From the NCBI GenBank assembly GCA_028704125.1, contig JAQVLM010000031.1, positions 1-13,355 of the forward strand: a stretch of 13,355 nt of DNA, given 5' to 3'. The notes below the pieces were generated by a model. It made no database searches. It was not told the DNA's origin and worked only from the letters and a program-made list of their open reading frames with translations. Shown here in pieces: positions 1-6,678 of this stretch. The stretch comes from Opitutales bacterium (GTDB lineage: Bacteria > Verrucomicrobiota > Verrucomicrobiia > Opitutales > JAFGAQ01). The position numbers and the translations under genes were made by a program. How positions within the stretch are numbered: position 1 is the stretch's first letter; each line of letters opens with the position of its first letter.

Positions 1-491
1 CTGCGACGAACGCACCGTTGCGCGACCGGGTGGCCGAGAAGGGTTTTCGGGAGGATTTGTTCTATCGGCTTAATACTGTCACCATTGAAATGCCGCCCCT
101 GCGGGAGCGGCGCGAGGATATCATGCCGTTGGCAGTGCATTTTCTCCGCAAATGGGTGGCGAAATACCGCAAAACGATTGAGGGCTTTGACCGGGATGCG
201 GAGCAAACGCTGATGAATTATGCATGGCCGGGTAATATCCGTGAGTTGGAGCATGCTTTGGAGCGGGCCGTCTTGCTGTGCAAGGGAAAGGTAGTTGAAA
301 AGGGCAACCTCATGATGGAGGGATCATCCTCCGGGCCGATCGATCTGGAATCAATGAGCGTGGAGGATGTGGAAAGGGTGTTGATTGAGAAGGCCTTGCG
401 CCGCAACGGTGGAAATGTCAGCGAGGCGGCACGTCAGTTGGGAATGAGTCGAGCCACGTTTTACCGTAGACTTCAGAGTTTCGGACTATGA
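1..491 (+). CDS. NtrC-family sigma-54-dependent response regulator, C-terminal part (5' truncated by window edge)
   Basis: This is the 3' end of a bacterial enhancer-binding protein that activates RNA polymerase carrying sigma-54. The reading frame is already open at base 3, so the gene begins outside the window. Visible parts, in order, are the end of the AAA+ domain (sensor-I 'ATN', then FREDLFYRLN with its arginine-finger region, then PPLRERREDI), the sensor-II region WPGNIRELEHALERAVLL, a short linker, and a C-terminal Fis-type helix-turn-helix (NVSEAARQLGMSRATFYRRL). The receiver domain expected at the N-terminus cannot be checked. The stop codon overlaps the start of the downstream histidine kinase by ATGA, so the two form a two-component pair that is probably translationally coupled. 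Target genes cannot be read from the window. NtrX, or a PrsR-like regulator of a protein-sorting system, are both possible. Confidence 0.93.
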   Translation, partial: ATNAPLRDRVAEKGFREDLFYRLNTVTIEMPPLRERREDIMPLAVHFLRKWVAKYRKTIEGFDRDAEQTLMNYAWPGNIRELEHALERAVLLCKGKVVEKGNLMMEGSSSGPIDLESMSVEDVERVLIEKALRRNGGNVSEAARQLGMSRATFYRRLQSFGL

Positions 492-1828
492 TGAAGTTCA
501 GGCGGTCAGTTGGGCGTATCCCGTTTTCGTTGCAGTTGTTTATTCTCGGACTGTATCCGGTTCTGCCGGTCATCACACTGGTTGCCTATGAGCGGATGTT
601 TGGGCCCCTGAATGATGACCTGTTCTGGCTGCTCGTTTTCTTGTATTTGTTGAGCCTTGGGATTCTGGCCGTGCTAATGTGGCGATTGTGTCATGATCCC
701 TTTCACACACTCGCAAACATGGTCAGTTCGCTCCATCAGGGCGATTATTCCCGTAGGATCAAGGGATATTCATCATCGGATGCTTTGGGCGTCCTGCACG
801 AGGAGATCAACCGATTGGCTGACATTTTGCAGGGCAACCGTTTTGCAGCGGAGGAGGCGGTCCGGCGGTTTCAGGTTCTGATCGATCAGTTGGATTTTGC
901 GATTTTGGGCGTCGACGATCATCAGAGCTTATCGATGCTTAACGAGTATGCTGCAAAGTTGCTCCAGCAAACCCGCAACAACCTGTTGGGTAAGAATGTA
1001 GGAGGCTTGGGTCTGGATGATCTGTGGGGGATCTCCAACGGGCGAACCCTGTGGCTGCGCTTTCCGGAACGGAGCAGTCGTTTTCTGGTGCATGTGAACC
1101 GGTTCCGGGAAGAAGGACGCTCACATAACCTGTTCATGCTTTCGGATGTTGACAACCCCTTGCGGGAGGAAGAGCGCAACGCATGGAAGCGCCTGATCCG
1201 TGTGTTGGGGCACGAGCTCAATAACTCACTGACTCCGATCATCTCCCTCTCGCAGAGCCTCCGATCCCGGGTCGAGCGGGTGGAGATGGATAAGGAACGC
1301 AAATCATCCACGCTTCTCGCGTTGGATACGATATCCCAGCGGGCTCAGGGTTTGAACCGTTTTGTGGAGGATTATGCGCGTCTCGCCAAGCTACCGGATC
1401 CGGTTCGCCAGGAAGTGGATCTGGAATCCTCCCTCGCCCGGGTGGTCCAACTTGTGGATGACGGCTCCATCGTGCTCCATCCGGGGATCGCCTGCCGGGT
1501 GATGGTGGATGGGGATCAGGTCGGGCAGATGTGGGTGAACCTCATCCGCAATGCCATCGAAGCCAATCAGGAGACTGGACCGCACCAAGTCGAGGTCAGT
1601 TGGGTGCGGGATGGGCTGGATGCGGTGGTGAGAATCGATGACTGTGGTCCGGGGGTTGGCAACGGTGAGAACATTTTTGTTCCCTTCTATTCGACCAAGC
1701 ATGGCGGAAGCGGGATCGGACTCGTCATCAGCCGACAAATCGCCGAGGCCAATGGAGGCGCGCTTGAGTTGATCAACCGCGAGGAGGGCGGATGCCGTGC
1801 TGTGGTTCGGCTGCCTGTGTGCAGGTGA
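488..1828 (+). CDS. NtrY-like membrane sensor histidine kinase
   Basis: This sensor kinase of 446 residues autophosphorylates on histidine and should pass the phosphate to the regulator encoded just upstream. Two hydrophobic segments (about residues 13-33 and 44-66) enclose only a very short periplasmic loop, so it probably senses a membrane or cytoplasmic signal. A HAMP-like linker (67-115) and a PAS-like region (about 123-205) follow. The H-box is RVLGHELNNSLTPI with His242. The HATPase domain shows the N-box (NLIRNAIEAN, 351-360), G1 (DDCGPGVG, 384-391), F-box (VPFYSTKHG) and G2 (GGSGIGL, 406-412). The HELNNSLTP form of the H-box is typical of the NtrY/PrsK group. Start is ATG 488, within the upstream stop (ATGA); a second ATG follows at 491. 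All catalytic motifs are present, so the protein should be active. Confidence 0.93.
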   Translation: MMKFRRSVGRIPFSLQLFILGLYPVLPVITLVAYERMFGPLNDDLFWLLVFLYLLSLGILAVLMWRLCHDPFHTLANMVSSLHQGDYSRRIKGYSSSDALGVLHEEINRLADILQGNRFAAEEAVRRFQVLIDQLDFAILGVDDHQSLSMLNEYAAKLLQQTRNNLLGKNVGGLGLDDLWGISNGRTLWLRFPERSSRFLVHVNRFREEGRSHNLFMLSDVDNPLREEERNAWKRLIRVLGHELNNSLTPIISLSQSLRSRVERVEMDKERKSSTLLALDTISQRAQGLNRFVEDYARLAKLPDPVRQEVDLESSLARVVQLVDDGSIVLHPGIACRVMVDGDQVGQMWVNLIRNAIEANQETGPHQVEVSWVRDGLDAVVRIDDCGPGVGNGENIFVPFYSTKHGGSGIGLVISRQIAEANGGALELINREEGGCRAVVRLPVCR

Positions 1829-2033
1829 TGAAAAAGGGTTGCCGATGGTTGGTATGCTGGAAGCGAAATTCGAGTATTTTTACACGATTAGGTGGAGGGC
1901 TGAATATGAAACTTGTCATAAGGATCTGGACATAGTATTTGGTTCTAACATGAATCAGCTGGAGCTCTATGGTCTGTCATAGATTTTTGGTCTGTTCGGT
2001 CCGATTGTTCGTTCAAGTGTATCGTGTCGCTCC
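1829..2033. other. Intergenic region, relatively AT-rich, no convincing gene
   Basis: These 205 bases separate the kinase from the methyltransferase. A 61-codon frame runs from inside the kinase gene to 1982, but it has no recognisable start region or homology. I see no strong terminator hairpin and no clear -35/-10 or -24/-12 promoter. Composition is lower in GC than in the kinase gene (25 of 60 bases in 1921-1980). Confidence 0.5.
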
Positions 2034-2909
2034 ATGAAAGCTCTTTTCAACAGAAACAACGCTTTGAGAATCATGAAAGCGTTTTCTCCGTTTCAGGATC
2101 TCAGATGCCCGTTCTGCCATTCGGGAGAGTCTCGGTACGTAGGTCGTAACTCTCCTTTGAGCCATGTCCGTATCTGCGACTCCTGTAAGTTGATTTTCCG
2201 GGCCCCCAAGCAGGATATGGGTTTCAATGAGTATTTTTATCAAAAGGCGTATGCCGAGTCTCATCACGGGGCAGCGACCGATTTGCCGAAGGATGAAGAT
2301 ATGGCCCGTCTCAAAGACACCCACTTTGAGGGATACGCTAAGGATTTCAGTCCCTACATCAGCTTGCTGCAAGGGCTCAACGTGAGGAGTGTTCTCGACT
2401 ATGGTTGTGCATGGGGGTATGGCGTGTACCAGTTTTCCCAGTCAGGCATGAAGGCCATTGGCATTGATGTGGCGCAGGATAGGGTCGAATTTGGCAACCG
2501 GCATTTTGGCGATGTTCTTTTCTATGATCCCGAGATGATTCTGGCACGGGGGATCAAAGTGGATAGCATTTTTTCCAGACAAGTTTTAGAGCACATTCCG
2601 AGTCCATCCATTGCTTTTGATCTTTTCGGAAAAATCCTCAATCCGGGTGGAACACTTCTGCTGGAGGTTCCAAATTGCGGCGGCAGGAAGGCTAAGGAGA
2701 TGGGATTGAAGTGGAAGCCTTTTTCTTCTCTTGTGCATCCGCTCTCTTACACTTCTGAATTTTTTCTGGAGGCGTTTCGTGAAAAGGCTACCACAATTCA
2801 TTTTTTTGAAAGCCCTTTTGATCCTGAAGTTGAATTGGAGCGGTTTCTACGGGCTCCGAATCATCTCTCACCTGAGGGAAGTGATTTGTGTGTGCTCGTT
2901 CAGTTTTGA
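2034..2909 (+). CDS. SAM-dependent methyltransferase with N-terminal zinc-knuckle
   Basis: This is a class I S-adenosylmethionine methyltransferase of 291 residues. The N-terminal segment carries two Cys-X2-Cys pairs (CPFC and CDSC), a zinc-knuckle seen before many methyltransferases of sugar or surface-polysaccharide clusters. The Rossmann part follows: motif I VLDYGCAWGYG, the acidic end of strand 2 in AIGIDV, motif IV DSIFSRQVLEHIP, and GGTLLLEVPN. The C-terminal segment (FLRAPNHLSPEGSDLCVLV) resembles the family's last strands, so the gene looks full length. The substrate is unknown. Proximity to broken glycosyltransferase and wecB genes suggests a sugar of a surface polysaccharide (inference). 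Start ATG 2034 is chosen for length; ATG 2073 is equally possible, and neither has a Shine-Dalgarno sequence. GC is low for the window (23 of 60 bases in 2761-2820), a hint of acquisition. Confidence 0.85.
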   Translation: MKALFNRNNALRIMKAFSPFQDLRCPFCHSGESRYVGRNSPLSHVRICDSCKLIFRAPKQDMGFNEYFYQKAYAESHHGAATDLPKDEDMARLKDTHFEGYAKDFSPYISLLQGLNVRSVLDYGCAWGYGVYQFSQSGMKAIGIDVAQDRVEFGNRHFGDVLFYDPEMILARGIKVDSIFSRQVLEHIPSPSIAFDLFGKILNPGGTLLLEVPNCGGRKAKEMGLKWKPFSSLVHPLSYTSEFFLEAFREKATTIHFFESPFDPEVELERFLRAPNHLSPEGSDLCVLVQF

Positions 2910-2976
2910 GGGGATGCGATACTCGCCGGGTTCATGACCCTCGGTTGAATGGAATATTCCGTTTCGCCTAGAGTGT

Positions 2977-3123
2977 TCAGGGATTGCTTCGGGTAGCAGA
3001 AAAGGTAGGGGTGTCCCCATCAGCGTCGTTTGCTGAAATCTGGAACTGAAGGGTTTGTCCGGCGCGGATCGATCGGTTTTCGATGCTGGTCAAGACTGGG
3101 GCCGAGTTTGAGACGGGTTTGGG
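2977..3123 (-). pseudogene. Remnant of an Ig/cadherin-like repeat domain
   Basis: A short open frame contains NSAPVLTSIENRSIRAGQTL, then QFQISANDADGDTPTFSA. This matches the pattern of 'putative Ig' or cadherin-like repeats of large secreted proteins (N-x-AP-VL-x-I-x-N-RS-x-x-AGQTL-x-F-x-ISA-x-DADGDTLTYSA). Only the first half of one repeat survives. The pattern stops after SAT and the frame ends at 2977. It has no start codon of its own, and upstream it runs directly into the wecB fragment at about 3120. I interpret it as a displaced scrap, not an expressed protein. Confidence 0.6.
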
Positions 3124-3391
3124 GTAGGTGCGAAATGAAGGGAGGCGAGACGTCCGGTCAGGACACGATTCGCTTCTTCCGGCCATGGAGATTGGAGGTC
3201 TCCCGTGCGGAGGCCAGCCTCAACATGTCCCACGGGAATGTGTCGGTAGAAACAGGAAAGCGTTGCGATGAATGTTGTCGATGTATCGCAATGTACGAGA
3301 GCACAAGATCCGGAGCGCATTCGAGTAATGCCGGATCAAGGCGATTCAGAATGGTGACCGCGATGCCCACAAGGGTCTGGCCCGGTTTCAT
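3117..3391 (-). pseudogene. wecB: Internal fragment of UDP-N-acetylglucosamine 2-epimerase, frameshifted
   Basis: UDP-GlcNAc 2-epimerase makes UDP-ManNAc for surface polysaccharides. Two adjacent frames together give a recognisable internal part of it. The first is MKPGQTLVGIAVTIL and ECAPDLVL in one frame. After a shift comes LVHCDTSTTF, IPVGHVEAGLRTGDLQSPWP, EEANRVLTGRLASLHFAPT. Known WecB proteins read MKPGQTL...PDLVLVHGDTTTT...IPVGHVEAGLRTGD...P(F/W)PEEANR...LHFAPT, so the order is right. The shift is explained by an extra CT in a CTCT run (plus-strand GAGAG near 3297-3301); removing two bases joins the halves. The N-terminal nucleotide-binding part and everything after FAPT are missing. 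The GHVEAGLR/PEEANR region alone cannot be catalytic, so this is a relic. Confidence 0.85.
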
Positions 3392-4252
3392 GCCTGATAG
3401 ATCCACAGTCAGGTCAAATTGAACCAGTTCCGGTGCCAGACGCTTGAGAATGTCGGGTTCTATCCCGCAATAGGAATCGTAGCGGCTGAGCGAATGGTCG
3501 AGCGTGGGCAGGTTCCAGTGTTGTTTTTCGACCAGAAGCTTTCTTTGGTAGGTCGCGTCGGTTTCGTAGTGGTTTTCGCCCAACTCCATGAAGTTCGTTG
3601 TGGTGGAAAACCGTGGATAAGCGACATACCGTCCGGTGTCCACCAGGAATGCCGTGTGCCATTTCTTCCATGAACTCCAAGGCCATTTGCGCATGTCCCA
3701 TGGAATCCTTTTTGCTTCGACTGATTCATGCGTTTGGTCCTCACTCCAGCGGGAGAAATGTTCCCATTGGGATGATGTCCAGCATTGTCCCCAGGAGGCG
3801 GCGACCTGAAGGAAGTATCCATCCTATCCATCCAGAAGCGGGCAGAAGCGCATCTTTGATGTTTCGTTGAATCCATGATGGTAAAGCGCCATGCTCGCAA
3901 TGCGGTCATCGTTGTTGTATGTTTGTATCATCTGGCACGCGAGCTCATAGAATCCTGGAGCAACCATAAGGTCATCTTCCAGCATGATCATGCTGCCTGC
4001 TCTTTCCAGGCAACGTCCGCAGGCATAGACATGATCCTTCAACCCGAGGCGCTCTTCCCGGATGATGACCTCGCGGGGGCCGAATGGCCATTCCATAGAC
4101 CTTGCCAAACACTCCACGTCCGGATCTGCTCCATGGTCCACACTGATGATAAGGGAAACGTTCTGGTCTCCGTAAGAGGCCCTCATCAAGGACCCAAGCA
4201 AGCGACGAAGGCTTCCGGTGCGTTTGTGGGCCAAGACGACAATGGCTGGAGC
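3392..4252 (-). pseudogene. Glycosyltransferase (GT-A, GNT-I-like), interrupted by an amber codon
   Basis: Read on the minus strand in one frame, this encodes a GT-A glycosyltransferase resembling the GNT-I-like family. The pieces are APAIVVLAHKRTGSLRRLL (first strand), LIISVDHG, the donor-binding MIMLEDDLMVAPGFYEL (EDD motif), IASMALYHHGFNE, then after a TAG at 3824-3826 DGYFLQVAASWGQCWTSSQW, WPWSSWKKW, RYVAYPRFSTTTNFMELGEN, and a C-terminal SLSRYDSY...QFDLTVDLSG. The frame and conserved sequence are continuous across the TAG, so a point mutation in an otherwise whole gene is the simplest reading. No ATG, GTG or TTG lies upstream of the first strand in this frame; the only start (TTG 4234) would remove it. 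The 3' end runs without break into the wecB fragment. Translation ends in two useless halves unless the amber codon is read through. Confidence 0.8.
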
Positions 4253-4335
4253 AGTAATAGTTGGGTCGGAGAAGATACGGATACGCGTGCGCAGGACAAT
4301 GTCATGTCCCGTTATGGGCTGGGGAATGCTGACGC

Positions 4336-4725
4336 TTACCCATGCGTGTCCGGTTTCTGATTCCGTTGATAGATGGACCTCAAGGTTTGCATCCCCGGTT
4401 TGTTCGCTTCCGGTTTTACGACGGGAACGATCACTTTCAGGAGTAGCTGTTCGTTTTCCCGGTCCAGAAGCAGCATCTTCATGATGAGGTTTTGTGCGTT
4501 TTTCAGCTTCTCCCTCAGCGACGGCAGAATGTGAGGATCCATTTCCTGAAGGGTGCGCATGGCAGCGAGTGATGCGTCAAAGGCCGGAAGCAATTCGCGT
4601 TTTCGTTCCAGTGTGGTTTCGTCGGGAGCTTCTCCCTGATGTTTCAATCTCCGGTTCTCTTCTTTGAGTAGCGTCAGCAATTCCTCACACAAACGCAGAT
4701 GATCGTCGACAACTTCACTTCCCAT
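4336..4725 (-). CDS. Small helical coiled-coil protein, FlgN-like pattern, function unknown
   Basis: I do not recognise this protein of 129 residues with confidence. It is strongly helical and charged (HLRLCEELLTLLKEENRRLK, then TLERKRELLPAFDASLAAM). That is the pattern of FlgN-type export chaperones, which begin with a Leu/Glu helix followed by 'RKrellp'. A second long helix follows (NLIMKMLLLDRENEQLLLKV) and the tail is basic (MQTLRSIYQRNQ). No signal peptide or membrane segment is visible. No flagellar gene lies in the window, so a flagellar role has no support from context. Start ATG 4725 has no Shine-Dalgarno sequence. Its 3' end lies directly before the broken glycosyltransferase on the same strand, whose frame stays open back into this gene. 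Confidence 0.6.
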   Translation of the reverse strand: MGSEVVDDHLRLCEELLTLLKEENRRLKHQGEAPDETTLERKRELLPAFDASLAAMRTLQEMDPHILPSLREKLKNAQNLIMKMLLLDRENEQLLLKVIVPVVKPEANKPGMQTLRSIYQRNQKPDTHG

Positions 4726-4870
4726 GGTATTGGATTCATCTAGCGTAATCCGTGCTTTTGCTCAATCTCAAAATCTAGTCCTGATGCGCTCGGGTAAGGA
4801 GGGGATCGCCGGAGCGGAGATCATGCGGATTGGTTGGGAAAAGCATTGCGCGGGTTAGGTTTGAGGGGTG

Positions 4871-5470
4871 ATGCTGTCGGGTATGAAAGATACCCTTGAG
4901 AAGCAAATCGGCTTTTTGCGGGAATTGGATCGGTTGAAGTCGGTTGTGAGGCGTTCGATCCTTTCCCATGAGTCAAGAAGGGAGAACTCGGCGGAACATA
5001 GCTGGCATGTGGCAATGGTGGCGATGACTCTGGTGGAGCATTCGGACGAACCGGTGGATCTCAACCGGGTGATCCGGATGCTGCTGGTTCATGACGTTGT
5101 CGAGATTGATGCCGGCGACACCTACATTTACGACATGGCGGGTAACGAGGGGAAGAAGGCGAGGGAGCTGGAGGCAGCGGATCGTTTGTTTGGAATGCTG
5201 CCGGATCCGCAGCGTGTGGAGTTCAGGGCTCTCTGGGATGAGTTCGAATCGAAGGCCACTCCGGAGTCGCGTTTCGCGAATGCCTGTGACCGCTTTATTC
5301 CGCTCCTCCATAACTACTGGGCAAAAGGGCATAGCTGGGAGGAGAATGGTGTGCAAAGCGCCGATGTGATCCGCATCAACCGTGCGATCGGCGATGCATC
5401 CGGCACCCTTTGGGAGTATGCCCACGCCTTGATTGAGGAGTCGCTCGAGAAGGGATACCTTCGGCCCTGA
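4871..5470 (+). CDS. HD-domain phosphohydrolase, HDDC2/YfbR-like 5'-nucleotidase family
   Basis: This protein of 199 residues has the metal-binding set of the HD superfamily: EHSWHVA with His43 and His46, the HD doublet in LLVHDVVEIDAGD (74-75), and Asp140 in ACDRFIPLLHN. Length and layout fit the HDDC2/YfbR group, cytoplasmic enzymes that dephosphorylate deoxynucleoside monophosphates (known for YfbR; substrate here inferred). ENSAEHSWH is the family's usual N-terminal signature. Start: GTG 4868 and ATG 4871 are adjacent. ATG 4871 is preferred because GAGG at 4863-4866 lies just upstream, the only clear Shine-Dalgarno sequence in the window. It stands alone, divergent from the coiled-coil gene and convergent with the rhombosortase. 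Nothing suggests damage. Confidence 0.88.
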   Translation: MLSGMKDTLEKQIGFLRELDRLKSVVRRSILSHESRRENSAEHSWHVAMVAMTLVEHSDEPVDLNRVIRMLLVHDVVEIDAGDTYIYDMAGNEGKKARELEAADRLFGMLPDPQRVEFRALWDEFESKATPESRFANACDRFIPLLHNYWAKGHSWEENGVQSADVIRINRAIGDASGTLWEYAHALIEESLEKGYLRP

Positions 5471-5575
5471 GTCCGGAATGCGAGGGTCGGCTCGGGTTGG
5501 CATTTCGCGATGGGACACTGGTGTCAGCCGGATCGTGAGAGGCTGGCTGCCGGATGATCAGCGGATCGAGTTGGA

Positions 5576-6211
5576 TCAGGCATGCTCGTCCCTTTGGGGG
5601 TTGGGCGGGATGCATGCCGGTTTAATCAGAAGAACCGAGATGCCGATGATGGCGCCAACGAAGTGAGGTGCGGGGAGTCCCACCACATTTGCTCCCAGAT
5701 CCTGAACGAAGATCGGGTGCCCGAGGGCCATTTCAATCGCCGGTTTGGCAAATAGCCCGACGAGCGCGAGGGTCCAGAGTATGGCTTCGGGGCGATCCGG
5801 TTTTCTGCGGGATTGGAGGAGGTTGTCGAGGATAACAAAGCCCGCAAGCGCCATGTCGATTCCCGAAAGCCCCCGGTAATGGTCGATGCCGGGAAGCAGA
5901 ATATAGACGGAGATACCGATCAGCAGTGCGGAGCCGATTAGGATCACGGCAAGGCTTTTGCGGGATCTGGATTCGACCATGGTTCCAAGGAGTCCGAAAA
6001 CGGCAAGATCCGCGAGGAGGTGGTTGAGGTTCCAATGGGTCAGATGTCCGGTAATCAACTGCCACAAGGCCCCATTCGCGAGCTCGCTCCGGGAATACTG
6101 AAGGGACTCCGCAGTCGCCTCAGGCATCAGATGGAGGAAAAGGGCCAACGCCCCGGTTGTGATGGTCAACCAGGGCATGGATCGGGGGGCCTTATTTGTA
6201 GGAGTTGACAT
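5576..6211 (-). CDS. rrtA: Rhombosortase (rhomboid-family intramembrane serine protease)
   Basis: Rhombosortases are rhomboid proteases thought to cleave the C-terminal GlyGly-CTERM tails of exported proteins. This 211-residue protein has the hallmarks: a first membrane segment (14-30), LITGHLTHWNLNHLLADLAV (52-71), the catalytic serine in YRGLSGIDMA (Ser116), several further hydrophobic segments, and the membrane histidine in PHFVGAIIG (His183). It has the shortened rhomboid core typical of this subfamily. Its start at 6211 overlaps the end of the small lipoprotein gene by 20 bases, and the VIT-VWA gene at the head of the operon ends in a matching GlyGly-CTERM tail, so enzyme and substrate are co-transcribed. 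It is probably expressed from the sigma-54 promoter at 8721-8736. No Shine-Dalgarno sequence is seen; translational coupling is likely. Confidence 0.88.
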   Translation of the reverse strand: MSTPTNKAPRSMPWLTITTGALALFLHLMPEATAESLQYSRSELANGALWQLITGHLTHWNLNHLLADLAVFGLLGTMVESRSRKSLAVILIGSALLIGISVYILLPGIDHYRGLSGIDMALAGFVILDNLLQSRRKPDRPEAILWTLALVGLFAKPAIEMALGHPIFVQDLGANVVGLPAPHFVGAIIGISVLLIKPACIPPNPQRDEHA

Positions 6212-6650
6212 GATCCGATGATGTGGTTTCGGCCTTTCCGTAGACGATGTCCACGATGGGGATCAGGTTGAAGAGGTTAATGCCGAGGAACCCGCGGCGT
6301 TGGTTGTTGCTTTGCTGTTGGGCGAGGTGGTCCCGGTGCGGGGGCACTGCGGGGGCGGTGATCGGTTCGCTGCATGCGTACCGGCGGCAGCGGTGCTGCA
6401 TATAGGGCGATCTTGCCGGTTGGGTGGGCTGCGTTGCCGGTGTCTCGGGCAGAGGCCGCTCCGGTAGGTTCCAGAAACGTTCGATGGATTGGTTTATCGT
6501 GGACTCGGGCACGGATAGAGCGGGATTGGTGAGGTTCCGGTCGGTCCACATCCGGGTCTGGAGCAGGGTGCCGTTATCCTGCGAAGCATGGGCGTGGCAG
6601 GCAGCGAGGATGGAGAGTGTGGATGCAAGAAATATGGATCGTGTGTTCAT
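6192..6650 (-). CDS. Small exported protein, probable lipoprotein, unknown function
   Basis: I do not recognise a family for this protein of 152 residues. The N-terminus is an export signal (MNTRSIFLASTLSILAACHA) with a plausible lipobox, LAAC, at Cys18; AHA-S shortly after could alternatively be a signal peptidase I site. The middle is proline-, threonine- and glutamine-rich and probably disordered, with the cysteine pair HRCRRYACSE. A hydrophobic, probably conserved patch near the end reads GFLGINLFNLIPIVDIVYGK. It begins 28 bases after the VIT-VWA gene and overlaps the rhombosortase start by 20 bases, so it is the middle gene of a three-gene operon. A role as an accessory or outer-membrane partner in sorting or anchoring of the VIT-VWA protein is inference from position only. 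Confidence 0.75.
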   Translation of the reverse strand: MNTRSIFLASTLSILAACHAHASQDNGTLLQTRMWTDRNLTNPALSVPESTINQSIERFWNLPERPLPETPATQPTQPARSPYMQHRCRRYACSEPITAPAVPPHRDHLAQQQSNNQRRGFLGINLFNLIPIVDIVYGKAETTSSDHVNSYK

Positions 6651-6678
6651 GGTGTGAAAGGTGGTGGGGTTGATGGGG

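Noticed and set aside
1797..1982. Small plus-strand frame of 61 codons after the kinase
   Set aside because: It starts inside the kinase gene, has no ribosome-binding site or recognisable motif, and lies in AT-richer intergenic DNA.
2951..2960. Palindrome GGAATATTCC after the methyltransferase
   Set aside because: Ten bases only, no extension of the arms and no promoter context; expected by chance in 13 kb.
3460..3909. Minus-strand open frame of 149 codons
   Set aside because: It bridges the amber codon region but in the wrong frame; the translation has no family pattern, whereas the frame containing TAG continues the glycosyltransferase.
3875..4360. Plus-strand open frame of 161 codons, and other plus-strand frames over 3030-3870
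   Set aside because: They lie opposite the glycosyltransferase and wecB remnants, which give real homology on the minus strand.
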